In this document: in pieces, positions 1 through 8,001 of the stretch | Numbering within the stretch: position 1 is the first letter of the stretch | Layout of the letters: each line of letters begins with the position of its first letter | Assembly (NCBI RefSeq): GCF_017355365.1 | Contig: NZ_JADIJR010000004.1 | Location: forward strand, 116,747 to 180,746 | DNA length: 64,000 nt | Origin: Microbacterium sp. SD291 | GTDB lineage: Bacteria; Actinomycetota; Actinomycetes; Actinomycetales; Microbacteriaceae | Direction of reading: 5' to 3' | Position numbers and translations under genes: made by a program | Notes under the pieces: generated by a model | Told to the model about the DNA's origin: nothing | The model's input: only the letters and a program-made list of their open reading frames with translations | Databases searched by the model: none

Positions 1-729
1 GGCGAAGATCGGGAAGTTCATGCCGAATGCGCCGATCAGGAAGACGGTCACGAAGACCACGCGCAGATCGCTGCGCGCCCACACGTAGCGGAAGCCCTCT
101 GCGAGTCCGCCGCGGCTGCGGTTCTTCAGCCGGGGGGCGAGCTGGTTCCGTCGCAGCATGAGCAGCGCGCAGAGCATGGCGAGGAAGGTCGCGGCGTTGG
201 CGATGAACACCCACCCTGAGCCGATCGCGACGATCAGCAGGCCGCCGACGGCGGGCCCGATCATGCGGGCCAGGTTGAAGGATGCCGAGTTCAGCGCGAC
301 GGCGTTGGACGTGTCGCCCATCGAGACCATGTCGGACACGAACGCCTGCCTGGCCGGGGCGTCGAACGCGTTGAAGACGCCGAAGGCCGCGGCGAATCCA
401 AACATCATCGGCAGCGTCATCACGTCGGCGAGGATCAGCACGCCGACCGCCACGGCGAGCAGGAGCAGGGCGATCTGCGTGGTCAGCAGGATGTGCCGGC
501 GGTCGAACCTGTCGGCGACCCATCCGGTGAGGCTGACCAGCACCAGTGGGGGGCCGAACTGCAGCGCCATCGTCACGCCCATGGCTGCGGCGTCGTTGTC
601 CGTCAGCTCGGTGAGGACGACCCAGTCCTGAGCGGTCGCCTGCATCCACCCGCCGATGTTCGACACGAGGGCTCCCGCGAACCAGATGCGGTAGTTGACG
701 TTCGCGAACGAGCGGAACATCGCGCTCAT
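1..729 (-). CDS. MFS transporter, N-terminal part (gene runs off the left edge)
   Basis: The first 243 residues of a major facilitator superfamily transporter are present. The start is the ATG at 729, and the reading frame stays open to base 1. The protein begins MSAMFRSFANVNYRIWFAG. It shows repeated hydrophobic helices and the motif-A-like loop GWVADRFDRRHIL between helices 2 and 3, as in the MFS_3/enterobactin-exporter-like group of drug or siderophore exporters. Its start codon overlaps the stop of the upstream MarR regulator (ATGA), so the two form one operon. An efflux substrate is inferred from the regulator and is not seen directly. The C-terminal half is outside the window. Confidence 0.88.
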   Translation of the reverse strand, partial: MSAMFRSFANVNYRIWFAGALVSNIGGWMQATAQDWVVLTELTDNDAAAMGVTMALQFGPPLVLVSLTGWVADRFDRRHILLTTQIALLLLAVAVGVLILADVMTLPMMFGFAAAFGVFNAFDAPARQAFVSDMVSMGDTSNAVALNSASFNLARMIGPAVGGLLIVAIGSGWVFIANAATFLAMLCALLMLRRNQLAPRLKNRSRGGLAEGFRYVWARSDLRVVFVTVFLIGAFGMNFPIFA

Positions 730-1166
730 CTCTCCACCACCTTCTTCATCAGCACGCTGGCCGCACGCAGGGTCTCGAGCTCCGCATCAGAGAAGTCGAG
801 CTCGTGCAGCATGCCGGCGAGCAGCTCGTCCCGGCGTCGGATGGTCTGCGCGACTATGTCGATACCGGCCTCGGTGATGTCCACCTGCACTCGGCGCCGG
901 TCCTCGGCATCCGGCGTCCGCATCACGAAGCCCTGCTCCTCGAGTCCGTTGATCATGCTCGTCATCGAGGGCGCGGTGACCCGCTCCCGATCGGCGAGAG
1001 CGGTGATCGTGCGGCGACCGTGCATGCGCAGCGTGGCGAGGACCGCGAGCTGCGCATCGCTCATCGCGTCGACCGCCCTGGCGCAGCGGAGGCGTCGGGC
1101 GAGCTGGAACGTCGCCATGCGCAGGTCTGTGGCGGTGAGGTGGAGGGCTTCATCAGACGCAGACAT
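726..1166 (-). CDS. MarR family transcriptional regulator
   Basis: This is a 146-residue winged-helix regulator of normal MarR length. The winged-helix core runs roughly from residue 40 to 110: DAMSDAQLAVLATLRMHG, then a recognition-helix region VTAPSMTSMINGLEEQGFV and the wing TPDAEDRRRVQVDITEAG. It is followed directly by the MFS gene with a 4-base overlap, a typical autoregulated MarR-efflux pair. The ATG at 1166 abuts a perfect palindrome (1165-1187) and has no Shine-Dalgarno sequence, so the mRNA may be leaderless or the true start may lie at Met17. The ligand is unknown. Confidence 0.92.
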   Translation of the reverse strand: MSASDEALHLTATDLRMATFQLARRLRCARAVDAMSDAQLAVLATLRMHGRRTITALADRERVTAPSMTSMINGLEEQGFVMRTPDAEDRRRVQVDITEAGIDIVAQTIRRRDELLAGMLHELDFSDAELETLRAASVLMKKVVER

Positions 1167-1187
1167 TACTTAGAAAGTCTAAGTAAT
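1165..1187. promoter_or_regulatory. Palindromic operator at the marR start
   Basis: Two perfect 10-bp arms (ATTACTTAGA and its complement) flank a 3-bp spacer. The AT-rich block stands out against its GC-rich surroundings and reaches into the marR start codon. It is very probably the binding site through which the MarR protein represses itself and the MFS gene. Confidence 0.8.
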
Positions 1188-1248
1188 TTCGCGGGCGGAG
1201 GGAAGTCCGGATGCCGCGGCCCGGCCGCACGCGCGCGAGAATGGAGCC

Positions 1249-1986
1249 GTGACCCGAACACCCGCGATCGAGATCGCCGTCCAGGACCCCGCGGGGGTGC
1301 GCGTCGCCGGAGCCGTCGGCGCGGCTCGAGTCGAACTCGCGCAGGCCCTCCCGCTCGGCGGACTCACCCCGTCTCCCGCCACGCTCGAGCTCTCGATCGA
1401 GACCGCCAGAGCGGCCGGGCCCGAGGTGCACGTGCTGATCCGGCCGCGCGCCGGCGGCTTCCACTACGACGCCGACGAGATCGCCCTGTCCGAGCGCGAC
1501 GTCCGCCGGGCCGTCGCGGCGGGCGCCCACGGGGTCGTGATCGGCGCGCTGGATTCCCACGGCCGGCTCGACCTCGACGCGATGGCTCGCCTGCGCGATG
1601 CGGCGGGCGCGGCATCCGTCACCCTCCACCGTGCGATCGACGTCACCGCCGACCCTCTCGCGACGCTGGTGGCCGCGCGTGCGCTCGGACTGCGGCGGGT
1701 GCTCACCTCGGGCGGCGCCTCGGCTGCGATCGACGGGATCGAGATGCTCCGGGCGCTCGTCGCCGAAGCCGCAGGGCAGATCGAGGTGATGGCGGGAAGC
1801 GGGGTCGACGCCGGCAGCGCCGTGGCGCTCGCCGCCACCGGAGTCGACGCGCTGCACTTCTCGGCGAAGCGCGCGGTGCGGGAGGGTGGCGGCGTGCGGA
1901 TGGGCTCGGCATCCGACGGCGTCGGCGGCTACGACGTGACCGACCCGGCCGCGGCACAGGCCGTGATCGAGGCGCTCGCGCGCTGA
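1249..1986 (+). CDS. cutC: CutC family protein (copper homeostasis/TIM barrel)
   Basis: This 245-residue protein uses a GTG start. It matches the CutC family along its length: an N-terminal strand AIEIAVQDPAGVRVA, then GAARVELAQALPLGGLTPS, the barrel motif VLIRPRAGGFHYD, the central GAHGVVIGALDSHGRLD, HRAIDVTADPL, and LTSGGASAAIDGIEML. CutC proteins are TIM barrels historically linked to copper tolerance, although their enzymatic role is unsettled. The gene stands alone between the divergent marR operon and an alpha/beta hydrolase. Copper involvement is family knowledge only, since no copper-sensing gene is nearby. Confidence 0.92.
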   Translation: MTRTPAIEIAVQDPAGVRVAGAVGAARVELAQALPLGGLTPSPATLELSIETARAAGPEVHVLIRPRAGGFHYDADEIALSERDVRRAVAAGAHGVVIGALDSHGRLDLDAMARLRDAAGAASVTLHRAIDVTADPLATLVAARALGLRRVLTSGGASAAIDGIEMLRALVAEAAGQIEVMAGSGVDAGSAVALAATGVDALHFSAKRAVREGGGVRMGSASDGVGGYDVTDPAAAQAVIEALAR

Positions 1987-2024
1987 GTCCGCCCGCTCGC
2001 CGCCGCGCGCCCGCCACCACCGCT

Positions 2025-2085
2025 CGCGAGACTTCACGAATGTCACGGAAATGGCCCGCTTTCATGACATATGTGAAGTCTCGCG
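2025..2085. repeat. Intergenic extended palindrome (dispersed-repeat-like)
   Basis: Outer arms CGCGAGACTTCAC (2025-2037) and GTGAAGTCTCGCG (2073-2085) pair over 13 bp. Inside them TGTCA (2041-2045) pairs with TGACA (2065-2069). The near-palindrome fills most of the gap between cutC and the hydrolase. No T-run follows it, so it looks more like a repetitive extragenic palindrome than a classical terminator, although it could still stop transcription. Confidence 0.7.
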
Positions 2086-2124
2086 GGCTGTGGGGGACGT
2101 GCGGGGCGTGAGTAGTGTGGGTGC

Positions 2125-2979
2125 GTGACGGATACACGCGAGTTCACCGACGCCCATGGCATCGCCATCGTCTACGACGTGCACCCGGCGGCGGGTGAGG
2201 CGCGAGGGGTCGTGCAGCTGCTGCACGGGGTCGGCGAGCACGCCGGACGCTACGGCGCACTGATCTCCGCCCTCACCGGCGCGGGATTCGTCGTGTACGC
2301 CGACGACCACCGCGGGCACGGGCGCACCGGCATCCGCCAGCACGACGGTCCCGCGAAGCTCGGACGCCTCGGCAAGGGCGGCCTGCGCGCCGCTGAGGAT
2401 GCGATCTGGCAGCTCACCGGCATCATCCGCGCCGAGCACCCCGACCTGCCGCTCGTGCTGCTCGGGCACTCGTGGGGATCGTTCCTCGCGCAGATGCTCG
2501 TCAACGACCACCCGGATGCCTGGGACGCCGTGATCCTCTCCGGCTCCGCACTGCGGATGCCGGGCTCGCTGAACTCCGCGCCGCTGAACGCGCGCTGGAA
2601 GGCGCCGGACGCGACCGGCTTCGAATGGCTCTCGCGCGACCCCGCCGTATGGGCGTCGTTCGACGACGACCCGCTCACGACCGACGTGCCGCTGCTGCGG
2701 CTGTTCGGCCCGATCGAGGCTGCCAAGCTCTACGGCCGGCCGCGCAAGGACCTCGGCCGTGACATCCCGCTGCTGCTCCTGGTCGGCCGCGACGACCCGG
2801 TCGGAGGCCCGCGGAGCGTGCACCGGCTCGCCGACGAGTACCGCACGCGGTCAGGCCTGACCGATGTGACGACGCTGGTGTACCCCGATGCGAGGCACGA
2901 GATCTTCAACGAGCTGCAGCAGGCCGAGGTGCGCGCCGACGTGCTGTCTTGGCTCGACGCGCACATCCCCGCGCGCTGA
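2125..2979 (+). CDS. Alpha/beta hydrolase, monoacylglycerol-lipase-like (serine aminopeptidase S33 fold)
   Basis: This 284-residue cytoplasmic hydrolase has a GTG start. It carries the oxyanion-hole segment LLHGVGEHAGRY (about residues 32-43), the HRGHGRT segment typical of monoglyceride lipases, the nucleophile elbow GHSWG with Ser116, an acid in GRDDP (about 221-225) and the catalytic His in ARHEIFNE (His258). The triad is complete. Members of this group hydrolyse monoacylglycerols or other lipid or xenobiotic esters. The substrate cannot be read from sequence. There is no signal peptide, and it appears to be monocistronic. Confidence 0.9.
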   Translation: MTDTREFTDAHGIAIVYDVHPAAGEARGVVQLLHGVGEHAGRYGALISALTGAGFVVYADDHRGHGRTGIRQHDGPAKLGRLGKGGLRAAEDAIWQLTGIIRAEHPDLPLVLLGHSWGSFLAQMLVNDHPDAWDAVILSGSALRMPGSLNSAPLNARWKAPDATGFEWLSRDPAVWASFDDDPLTTDVPLLRLFGPIEAAKLYGRPRKDLGRDIPLLLLVGRDDPVGGPRSVHRLADEYRTRSGLTDVTTLVYPDARHEIFNELQQAEVRADVLSWLDAHIPAR

Positions 2980-3087
2980 AACATTTCGTCCGGAGTCCCG
3001 GCGTTACGCCGGGTGAAACCCCGTGACGTCTTCCCCTCCTCACCCTCTCCCCGCGGCATAGATTCGCGGCGAGAGGGAGGTGCGACG

Positions 3088-3825
3088 ATGAGCTTCGAGA
3101 TCGAGTGGCACATCTGGCACGCGTCGAGGGAGAGCTACGCGGGGGCGGAGTACGGGCCGGCGGCGCTGGAGTCGACCAACTGGCTGATCACGGAGCCGGC
3201 GGCCGTCGAAGGCGTGCCTGGGCTCTGGGCGCTGACCGGCGACGGCGGCATCCGCGGCAGCGACCTGGGTGCGGAGGGCGCGAGCGTGACGCTTCGCGGT
3301 CGCGACACCATCCGGCTCGGCCGCCGCGAGCTGCGGGTCTTCGACCGCCAGGGGACGGTCGGGCTGCGGGTCTTCAATCCGCAGCGCCCGCAGCGGCAGC
3401 GCTTCAGCGCGATCGACGCCTACCCGCCGCGCGCGCACTGGCGGGTGCCCGCCGTGTTCGAGCCCGCGCTCGACGAGCAGATCACCGTCACCGCCGTCGA
3501 CGGCGTGCAGCACCAGGCGGCGCTCGCCGGCCGGCTGAGGTTCGAGCTCGACGGCATCCGGCTGACCCTCGCGACGACCCGCGGTGCGCAGGGTGCGCTC
3601 AGCGCGGTGTTCGCCGACGGGACGAACGGCCTGGAGACCTACCGGTTCCGCTTCCTGCCGATCGACGAGCCGGCGCCAGACGGCACGGCCGTGATCGACT
3701 TCAACCGGGCCTATCTGCCGCCGTGCGCGTTCTCCGACCAGTTCGTCTGCCCGCTCCCGCCGGACGAGAACCGCTTCTCGGTGCCGATCAGGGCGGGGGA
3801 GCGCGCGGTCGTGCTCGGGCGCTGA
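3088..3825 (+). CDS. DUF1684 domain-containing protein
   Basis: This 245-residue protein begins at ATG 3088, with Shine-Dalgarno GAGGGAGG just upstream; an upstream in-frame extension lacks such a site. It has the DUF1684 hallmarks: a C-terminal block VIDFNRAYLPPCAFSD followed by CPLPPDENRFSVPIRAGE, with two cysteines. It has no signal peptide or membrane segment. The family is widespread in actinobacteria and Bacteroidetes and has no established function. It lies 27 bp before the lipoate ligase gene on the same strand and may be cotranscribed with it. Confidence 0.85.
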   Translation: MSFEIEWHIWHASRESYAGAEYGPAALESTNWLITEPAAVEGVPGLWALTGDGGIRGSDLGAEGASVTLRGRDTIRLGRRELRVFDRQGTVGLRVFNPQRPQRQRFSAIDAYPPRAHWRVPAVFEPALDEQITVTAVDGVQHQAALAGRLRFELDGIRLTLATTRGAQGALSAVFADGTNGLETYRFRFLPIDEPAPDGTAVIDFNRAYLPPCAFSDQFVCPLPPDENRFSVPIRAGERAVVLGR

Positions 3826-3852
3826 GTCGCGCTCGCGGCTTAAGCTGGGACC

Positions 3853-4902
3853 GTGCACGGTGAATACAAGGTCCCAGGTGGAAAGCTGGTCGTCGTCGAC
3901 CTCGACATCGAGGACGGCCGCATCGCTCGCTTCCGGCTCGCCGGCGACTTCTTCCTCGAGCCGGACACGGCGCTGGACGACATCGACGATGCGGTCACGG
4001 GGCTCCCGGTGGAGACGGATGCCTCGGCCATCGCCGCGGCCGTGCGCGCCGCGCTGCCCGAGGGAGCGCAGCTGCTCGGCTTCACCCCGGAGGCTGTCGG
4101 CACCGCGGTGCGCCGCGCCCTGGTCACAGCTCCGGGGTGGCGCGACTTCGACTGGGAGGTCGTGCACGACAAGGCGGTCTCGCCGCGCATGAACCTCGCC
4201 CTCGACGAAGTCCTCACCTCTCGCGTGGGCGAGGGGCGCCGGCGCCCGACGCTGCGGATCTGGGAGTGGGACCAGTCGGCCGTCGTGATCGGATCGTTCC
4301 AGTCGTACCGAAACGAGGTCGATCCGGAGGGCGCAGCCCGTCACGGCTTCGACGTCGTGCGGCGGATCTCCGGCGGTGGCGCGATGCTCATGGCCGCGGG
4401 GCAGATCATCACGTACTCGCTGTACGTGCCTGCCTCGCTGGTTCAGGGGATGACCTTCGCCGACTCGTACGCTTTCCTCGACGACTGGGTGCTGCAGGCG
4501 CTTCGGTCCCTCGGCATCGACGCGATCTACCAGCCGCTCAACGACATCGCGAGCTCCACCGGCAAGATCGGCGGCGCCGCGCAGAAGCGCCTCGCGAACG
4601 GGGGAGTGCTGCACCACGCCACTCTGTCGTACGACATCGACGGTCAGACGATGACCGAGGTGCTGCGGATCGGGCGCGAGAAGCTCAGCGACAAGGGCAC
4701 GACGTCTGCGGCGAAGCGCGTGGACCCGCTGCGGAGCCAGACGGGCCTTCCGCGCGCAGAGATCATCGAGCGCTTCAAGGACACCTTCCGCTCGCTGACG
4801 GATGCCGAGGTCGGCACGATCGCGCCCGACGAGTACGCCGAGGCCGAGGCCCTCGTGGCGTCGAAGTTCGCGACCGACGCCTGGCTGCACCGTGTCCCCT
4901 GA
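3853..4902 (+). CDS. lplA: Lipoate-protein ligase A with the accessory domain at the N-terminus
   Basis: This 349-residue enzyme, GTG start, attaches lipoate to lipoyl domains of 2-oxoacid dehydrogenases and GcvH through lipoyl-AMP. Residues 1 to about 95 resemble the small LplA C-terminal accessory domain (GKLVVVDLDIEDGRIARFRL). Residues 115-340 form the BPL_LplA_LipB catalytic domain, with RRISGGGAM, the lipoyl-AMP pocket KIGGAAQKR and a downstream HATLSYDID. In E. coli LplA the accessory domain follows the catalytic domain, so the order here is inverted, as I recall for other actinobacterial ligases. No lipB or lipA is adjacent. Confidence 0.9.
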   Translation: MHGEYKVPGGKLVVVDLDIEDGRIARFRLAGDFFLEPDTALDDIDDAVTGLPVETDASAIAAAVRAALPEGAQLLGFTPEAVGTAVRRALVTAPGWRDFDWEVVHDKAVSPRMNLALDEVLTSRVGEGRRRPTLRIWEWDQSAVVIGSFQSYRNEVDPEGAARHGFDVVRRISGGGAMLMAAGQIITYSLYVPASLVQGMTFADSYAFLDDWVLQALRSLGIDAIYQPLNDIASSTGKIGGAAQKRLANGGVLHHATLSYDIDGQTMTEVLRIGREKLSDKGTTSAAKRVDPLRSQTGLPRAEIIERFKDTFRSLTDAEVGTIAPDEYAEAEALVASKFATDAWLHRVP

Positions 4903-4932
4903 GCGCACCGTGTCCCTGAAGCGCAGGGCTCC

Positions 4933-5901
4933 GTGACCTCGGTCGTCGAACGCGCGGAGCGAGAGGAGACGCCGCTCGGCGCGGTCACCGTCATCGAGGG
5001 CGACAACCTCGCGGTCGCGGCGACCCTGCCCTCGGCATCCTTCACCCTGGTCTACCTGGACCCCCCCTTCAACACCGGCCGGACGCAGGAGCGCCAGGTG
5101 GTCACCGCACGCCGTGCCGCCACAACTCCGGAGAACCCGGGCGATCTCGGCCCGGATGCCGCGGTTCCGGCGGATTCGGCGGCGGATCTCCGGAGTTCTG
5201 GCGGAGCTTCGGCCGAGACCGAGATCCGGCACGGCTTCCACGGGCACCGGTACGAGCGGGTTCGCGGGATGCTGCGCGCCTACGACGACCGCTTCGACGA
5301 CTACGGCTCGTTCCTGATGCCCCGGCTCGAGGAGGCCTGGCGGCTGCTCGCCGACGAGGGCACGCTGTACCTGCACCTCGACTACCGCGAGGCGCATTAC
5401 GCAAAGGTGATGCTGGATGCCGTGTTCGGGCGCGACTGCTTCCTGAACGAGCTGATCTGGGCATACGACTACGGCGCGAAGTCCCGCAGCCGCTGGCCGA
5501 CGAAGCACGACACGATCCTCGTCTATGTGAAGAACCCGCGCGAGTACGTGTTCAACTCCGAAGACGTCGACCGAGAGCCGTACATGGCCCCGGGTCTCGT
5601 CACGGCCGAGAAGGCCGCCCGCGGCAAGCTCCCGACCGACGTCTGGTGGCACACGATCGTGCCGACCACCGGGCGCGAGAAGACCGGATACCCGACGCAG
5701 AAGCCCGAAGGCGTCCTTCGGCGCATCGTCACGGCATCGAGCCGACCGGGCGACCGCGTGCTCGACCTCTTCGCCGGCAGCGGCACCACCGGGGCCGTCG
5801 CCTCGGCGCTCGGGCGCGAGGCCGTGCTCGTCGACGACAACCCCGAGGCGATCAGGGTGATGCGGGAGCGGATGCCGCACGCCGAGGTGACCGCGCTCTG
5901 A
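4933..5901 (+). CDS. Site-specific DNA methyltransferase (beta class, N4/N6), solitary
   Basis: This 322-residue methyltransferase has motif IV DPPFNTG early (about residues 38-44) and the SAM-binding motif I FAGSGTTGA near the C-terminus, the beta-class order. Other blocks include LHLDYREAHY, ELIWAYDYGAKS, PTDVWWHTIVP and YPTQKPEG. It methylates adenine-N6 or cytosine-N4. No restriction enzyme is adjacent, so it is probably an orphan or regulatory methylase. Residues about 62-91 are a Pro/Ala/Gly-rich stretch encoded by a palindromic repeat (5118-5203) that splits the motif-IV region from the following HGHRYERVRGMLRAYDDRF. The N-terminus (VVERAEREE) also looks repeat-derived. Confidence 0.9.
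   Translation: MTSVVERAEREETPLGAVTVIEGDNLAVAATLPSASFTLVYLDPPFNTGRTQERQVVTARRAATTPENPGDLGPDAAVPADSAADLRSSGGASAETEIRHGFHGHRYERVRGMLRAYDDRFDDYGSFLMPRLEEAWRLLADEGTLYLHLDYREAHYAKVMLDAVFGRDCFLNELIWAYDYGAKSRSRWPTKHDTILVYVKNPREYVFNSEDVDREPYMAPGLVTAEKAARGKLPTDVWWHTIVPTTGREKTGYPTQKPEGVLRRIVTASSRPGDRVLDLFAGSGTTGAVASALGREAVLVDDNPEAIRVMRERMPHAEVTAL
5118..5203. repeat. Palindromic repeat element inserted in frame in the methyltransferase gene
   Basis: The left arm CGCCACAACTCCGGAGA (5118-5134) and right arm TCTCCGGAGTTCTGGCG (5187-5203) pair over 17 bp with one mismatch. The core CACAACTCCGGAGA recurs as a matching pair in the intergenic region at 55269-55360. The element keeps the reading frame and adds about 29 residues to the protein. 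Confidence 0.8.
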
Positions 5902-5942
5902 TCCGGAACGTGAGTGCTCCGCGGCCTAGGCGGTCAGCGCAC

Positions 5943-7346
5943 TCACGAGTCGAATCCCATGCCGACGGCGTCGAGCGCCTTCAGGAACAGGTTGCGCCTG
6001 CCCTCGTTGTGGTCCGCCCGGTTCATCGCGGCTCGCACGAGGTTGATGCCGATCGCCGCCGCAGGCTCCGGCGGGAACGGGATCGGCTTCTCGCGGACCA
6101 TCCGCAGCTCGGTCCGCTCGGTCGCGACGCCCGACAGCCGGTCGAGCATGACGTCGGCGGCGAAGCGGGCGGCGCCGACGCCGAGTCCGGTGAATCCTGT
6201 CGCGTAGGCCACGCGCCCCCGGCGCGCGGTGCCGAAGAACGCGCAGAAGCGGCTCGAGGAGTCGATCGCGCCGGCCCACCGGTGCGTGAAGCGCAGGCCC
6301 TCGAGCTGCGGGAACGTCGTGAAGAAGTGCGAGGCGAGCCTGCGGTGACTCTCCATGCGGTCCTCGTACTCCGGGCGAACCTTGCCGCCGAAGTGGTAGA
6401 CCGCGTCGTACCCGCCGAACAGGATGCGGTTGTCACCGGTGAGCCGGTAGTAGTGGAACTGATTCGCGCTGTCGGCGAGCCCCTGGCGGTTCGACCATCC
6501 GATGGAAGCGAGCTGGGAGGCCGACAGCGGCTCCGTCATCAGCACGTAGTCGTACACGGGCACAGTCATCAGCCGGTTGCGCTTGAGCAGCGACGGGAAG
6601 ACGTTGGTGCCGAGCGCCACGGCATCCGCCGTCACCCGGCCGCCCTCGGTCACCAGCGTGATCGGGCCGGAGCCGTCGCCCTCGACCGCTCGCACCAGGG
6701 AGTGCTCGTAGATCTCCACGCCGAGGTCGGCGGCGACGCGCGCCAGCTCGAGGCCGAGCTTCGAGGGGTGCACCATCGCGCAGCCCTCTCGGTCCCAGTC
6801 GCCCGCGAGGAAGGTGTCCGAGTGCACCTCGGCCTGCACCGCCTCGCGATCGAGGAAGCCGGGCTCGTCGCGGAACCATTCGACCTGATGGGGCTCGACG
6901 GCGATCGCCAGCTGACCGGTGCGCTCGAACTCCGCGTCCATGTCGTACCGACGGACCGTCTGCTCGATGCCGTCGAGGTTCTCCAGGCCCATCTCCTCGA
7001 GACGGTCGATCTCCTCCGGCCACCTGTTGACGCCGTTCTCGTGACCGTGGGTCAGGCTCGCCTCGCAGAAGCCGCCGTTGCGACCGGATGCCGCCCACGC
7101 GATGCGCGATGCCTCCAGCAGTGCCACGCGGCGGCCGGGGTCGCGCTCCTTGGCGCGGATGGCCGTCCACAGGCCCGCGTATCCTCCGCCGACGACCGCC
7201 AGGTCGACGGTCGTATGGCCCGCGAGCGCCGGATGCTCCGGGCGCTCGACGTCGTCGAGCCAGAACACGCCGAACGCGGTGCCCGTGAGGGATTCGTCGA
7301 TCGCCGACTCGGCGGGACGGCGGCGCTCGAAGACAGTGGTGCCCAT
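5943..7346 (-). CDS. FAD-dependent oxidoreductase (DAO family, gamma-glutamylputrescine oxidase-like)
   Basis: This 467-residue flavoprotein has the dinucleotide-binding motif VDLAVVGGGYAGLWTAI (about residues 47-63), followed by the DAO-type block ASGRNGGFCEASLTHGHENG. The C-terminal FAD-contacting segment is FTHRWAGAIDSSSRFCAFFG and YATGFTGLGVGAARFAADVM. This layout matches PuuB/OrdL-like oxidases that oxidise amines or amino acids with O2. It lies 67 bp downstream of an Lrp-type regulator on the same strand, so amino-acid-responsive control is likely. The substrate is not determinable here; putrescine-derived amines are one candidate. Confidence 0.88.
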   Translation of the reverse strand: MGTTVFERRRPAESAIDESLTGTAFGVFWLDDVERPEHPALAGHTTVDLAVVGGGYAGLWTAIRAKERDPGRRVALLEASRIAWAASGRNGGFCEASLTHGHENGVNRWPEEIDRLEEMGLENLDGIEQTVRRYDMDAEFERTGQLAIAVEPHQVEWFRDEPGFLDREAVQAEVHSDTFLAGDWDREGCAMVHPSKLGLELARVAADLGVEIYEHSLVRAVEGDGSGPITLVTEGGRVTADAVALGTNVFPSLLKRNRLMTVPVYDYVLMTEPLSASQLASIGWSNRQGLADSANQFHYYRLTGDNRILFGGYDAVYHFGGKVRPEYEDRMESHRRLASHFFTTFPQLEGLRFTHRWAGAIDSSSRFCAFFGTARRGRVAYATGFTGLGVGAARFAADVMLDRLSGVATERTELRMVREKPIPFPPEPAAAIGINLVRAAMNRADHNEGRRNLFLKALDAVGMGFDS

Positions 7347-7364
7347 TGATATCGCTCCGTTGGT

Positions 7365-7391
7365 GGGACCCTTCGACAGGGGCAGGGACCC
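7365..7391. repeat. Dispersed GGGACC/GGTCCC palindromic repeat, intergenic copy
   Basis: On the minus strand this reads GGGTCCCTGCCCCTGTCGAA followed by GGGTCCC, a variant of the element whose core is CCCTGAGCCTGTCGAAGGG and which recurs at 10021, 24724, 25132 and 48144. This copy sits between the Lrp gene and the oxidase gene. Confidence 0.75.
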
Positions 7392-7413
7392 GATGTGGGT
7401 GCGGGGTCGCGCC

Positions 7414-7881
7414 TCAGCGCGTGCCCCAGTTGTAGAGGTCCTTGTAGAGCCCGGCGTAGAGCAGGCTCTCGGTGTGGGTGATGCCCGGGATCGTGCGGAT
7501 GCGGGTGGCGATCAGGTCGATCAGGTGCTCGTCGCTCTCGCACACCGCCTCGACCAGGATGTCGAAGGTGCCGAGTGTGACGACCACGTAGGCCAGCTCG
7601 GTGATCTTCGTCAGCTCCTGTGCGATCGACCGCGGGTCGCTGTCGACGCGGATGCCGATCATCGACATACGATGGAATCCGAGCTGCATCGGGTCGGTGA
7701 CGGCTACGATCTGGATGATCCCGGCCTCGGTCATCCGCTGCACGCGCTGGCGCGCCGCCGCTTCGCTCAGGCCGACGGCCCGGCCGATCTCGGCGTAGGG
7801 CCGGCGACCGTCCTCCTGAAGCAGCTCGACGATCTTCTTCGATACATCGTCCAGGGCAGGATGCTTCGGCGTGGAGCTCAT
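7414..7881 (-). CDS. Lrp/AsnC family transcriptional regulator
   Basis: This 155-residue protein has an N-terminal AsnC-type helix-turn-helix (LDDVSKKIVELLQEDGRR, then YAEIGRAVGLSEAAARQRVQRM) and a C-terminal RAM/ligand domain from about residue 75, with YVVVTLGTFDILVEAVCESDEHL. Length and domain order are standard. It is transcribed toward the FAD oxidase 67 bp downstream and probably controls it and itself. Two short palindromes directly upstream (7882-7897 and 7914-7928) are candidate binding sites. Confidence 0.92.
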   Translation of the reverse strand: MSSTPKHPALDDVSKKIVELLQEDGRRPYAEIGRAVGLSEAAARQRVQRMTEAGIIQIVAVTDPMQLGFHRMSMIGIRVDSDPRSIAQELTKITELAYVVVTLGTFDILVEAVCESDEHLIDLIATRIRTIPGITHTESLLYAGLYKDLYNWGTR

Positions 7882-7928
7882 ATGACGATATTGTCATGCT
7901 GAATTGCATTCTGCAACTGATTCAGTTG
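7882..7928. promoter_or_regulatory. Candidate Lrp operators upstream of the regulator
   Basis: ATGACgatattGTCAT (7882-7897) and CAACTGattCAGTTG (7914-7928) are two short perfect-arm palindromes in an AT-rich patch immediately before the Lrp start codon. Their position suits autoregulation. Which one is bound is unknown. Confidence 0.55.
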
Positions 7929-8001
7929 TTCATGTCGCTTCAACGTCCTGAATCCGCAGAAAGTGCTCTCGACCTGCACGGTCGGCGCGTCCGGTGTGGC
8001 T

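Noticed and set aside
3040..5880. 946-codon open frame on the minus strand opposite DUF1684, lplA and the methyltransferase
   Set aside because: It is an antisense shadow caused by high GC: low-complexity Arg/Val/Asp composition, no domain, and three well-supported genes on the other strand.
5646..7349. 567-codon plus-strand open frame opposite the FAD oxidase
   Set aside because: Antisense of a clear DAO-family gene; the translation has no recognisable motif.
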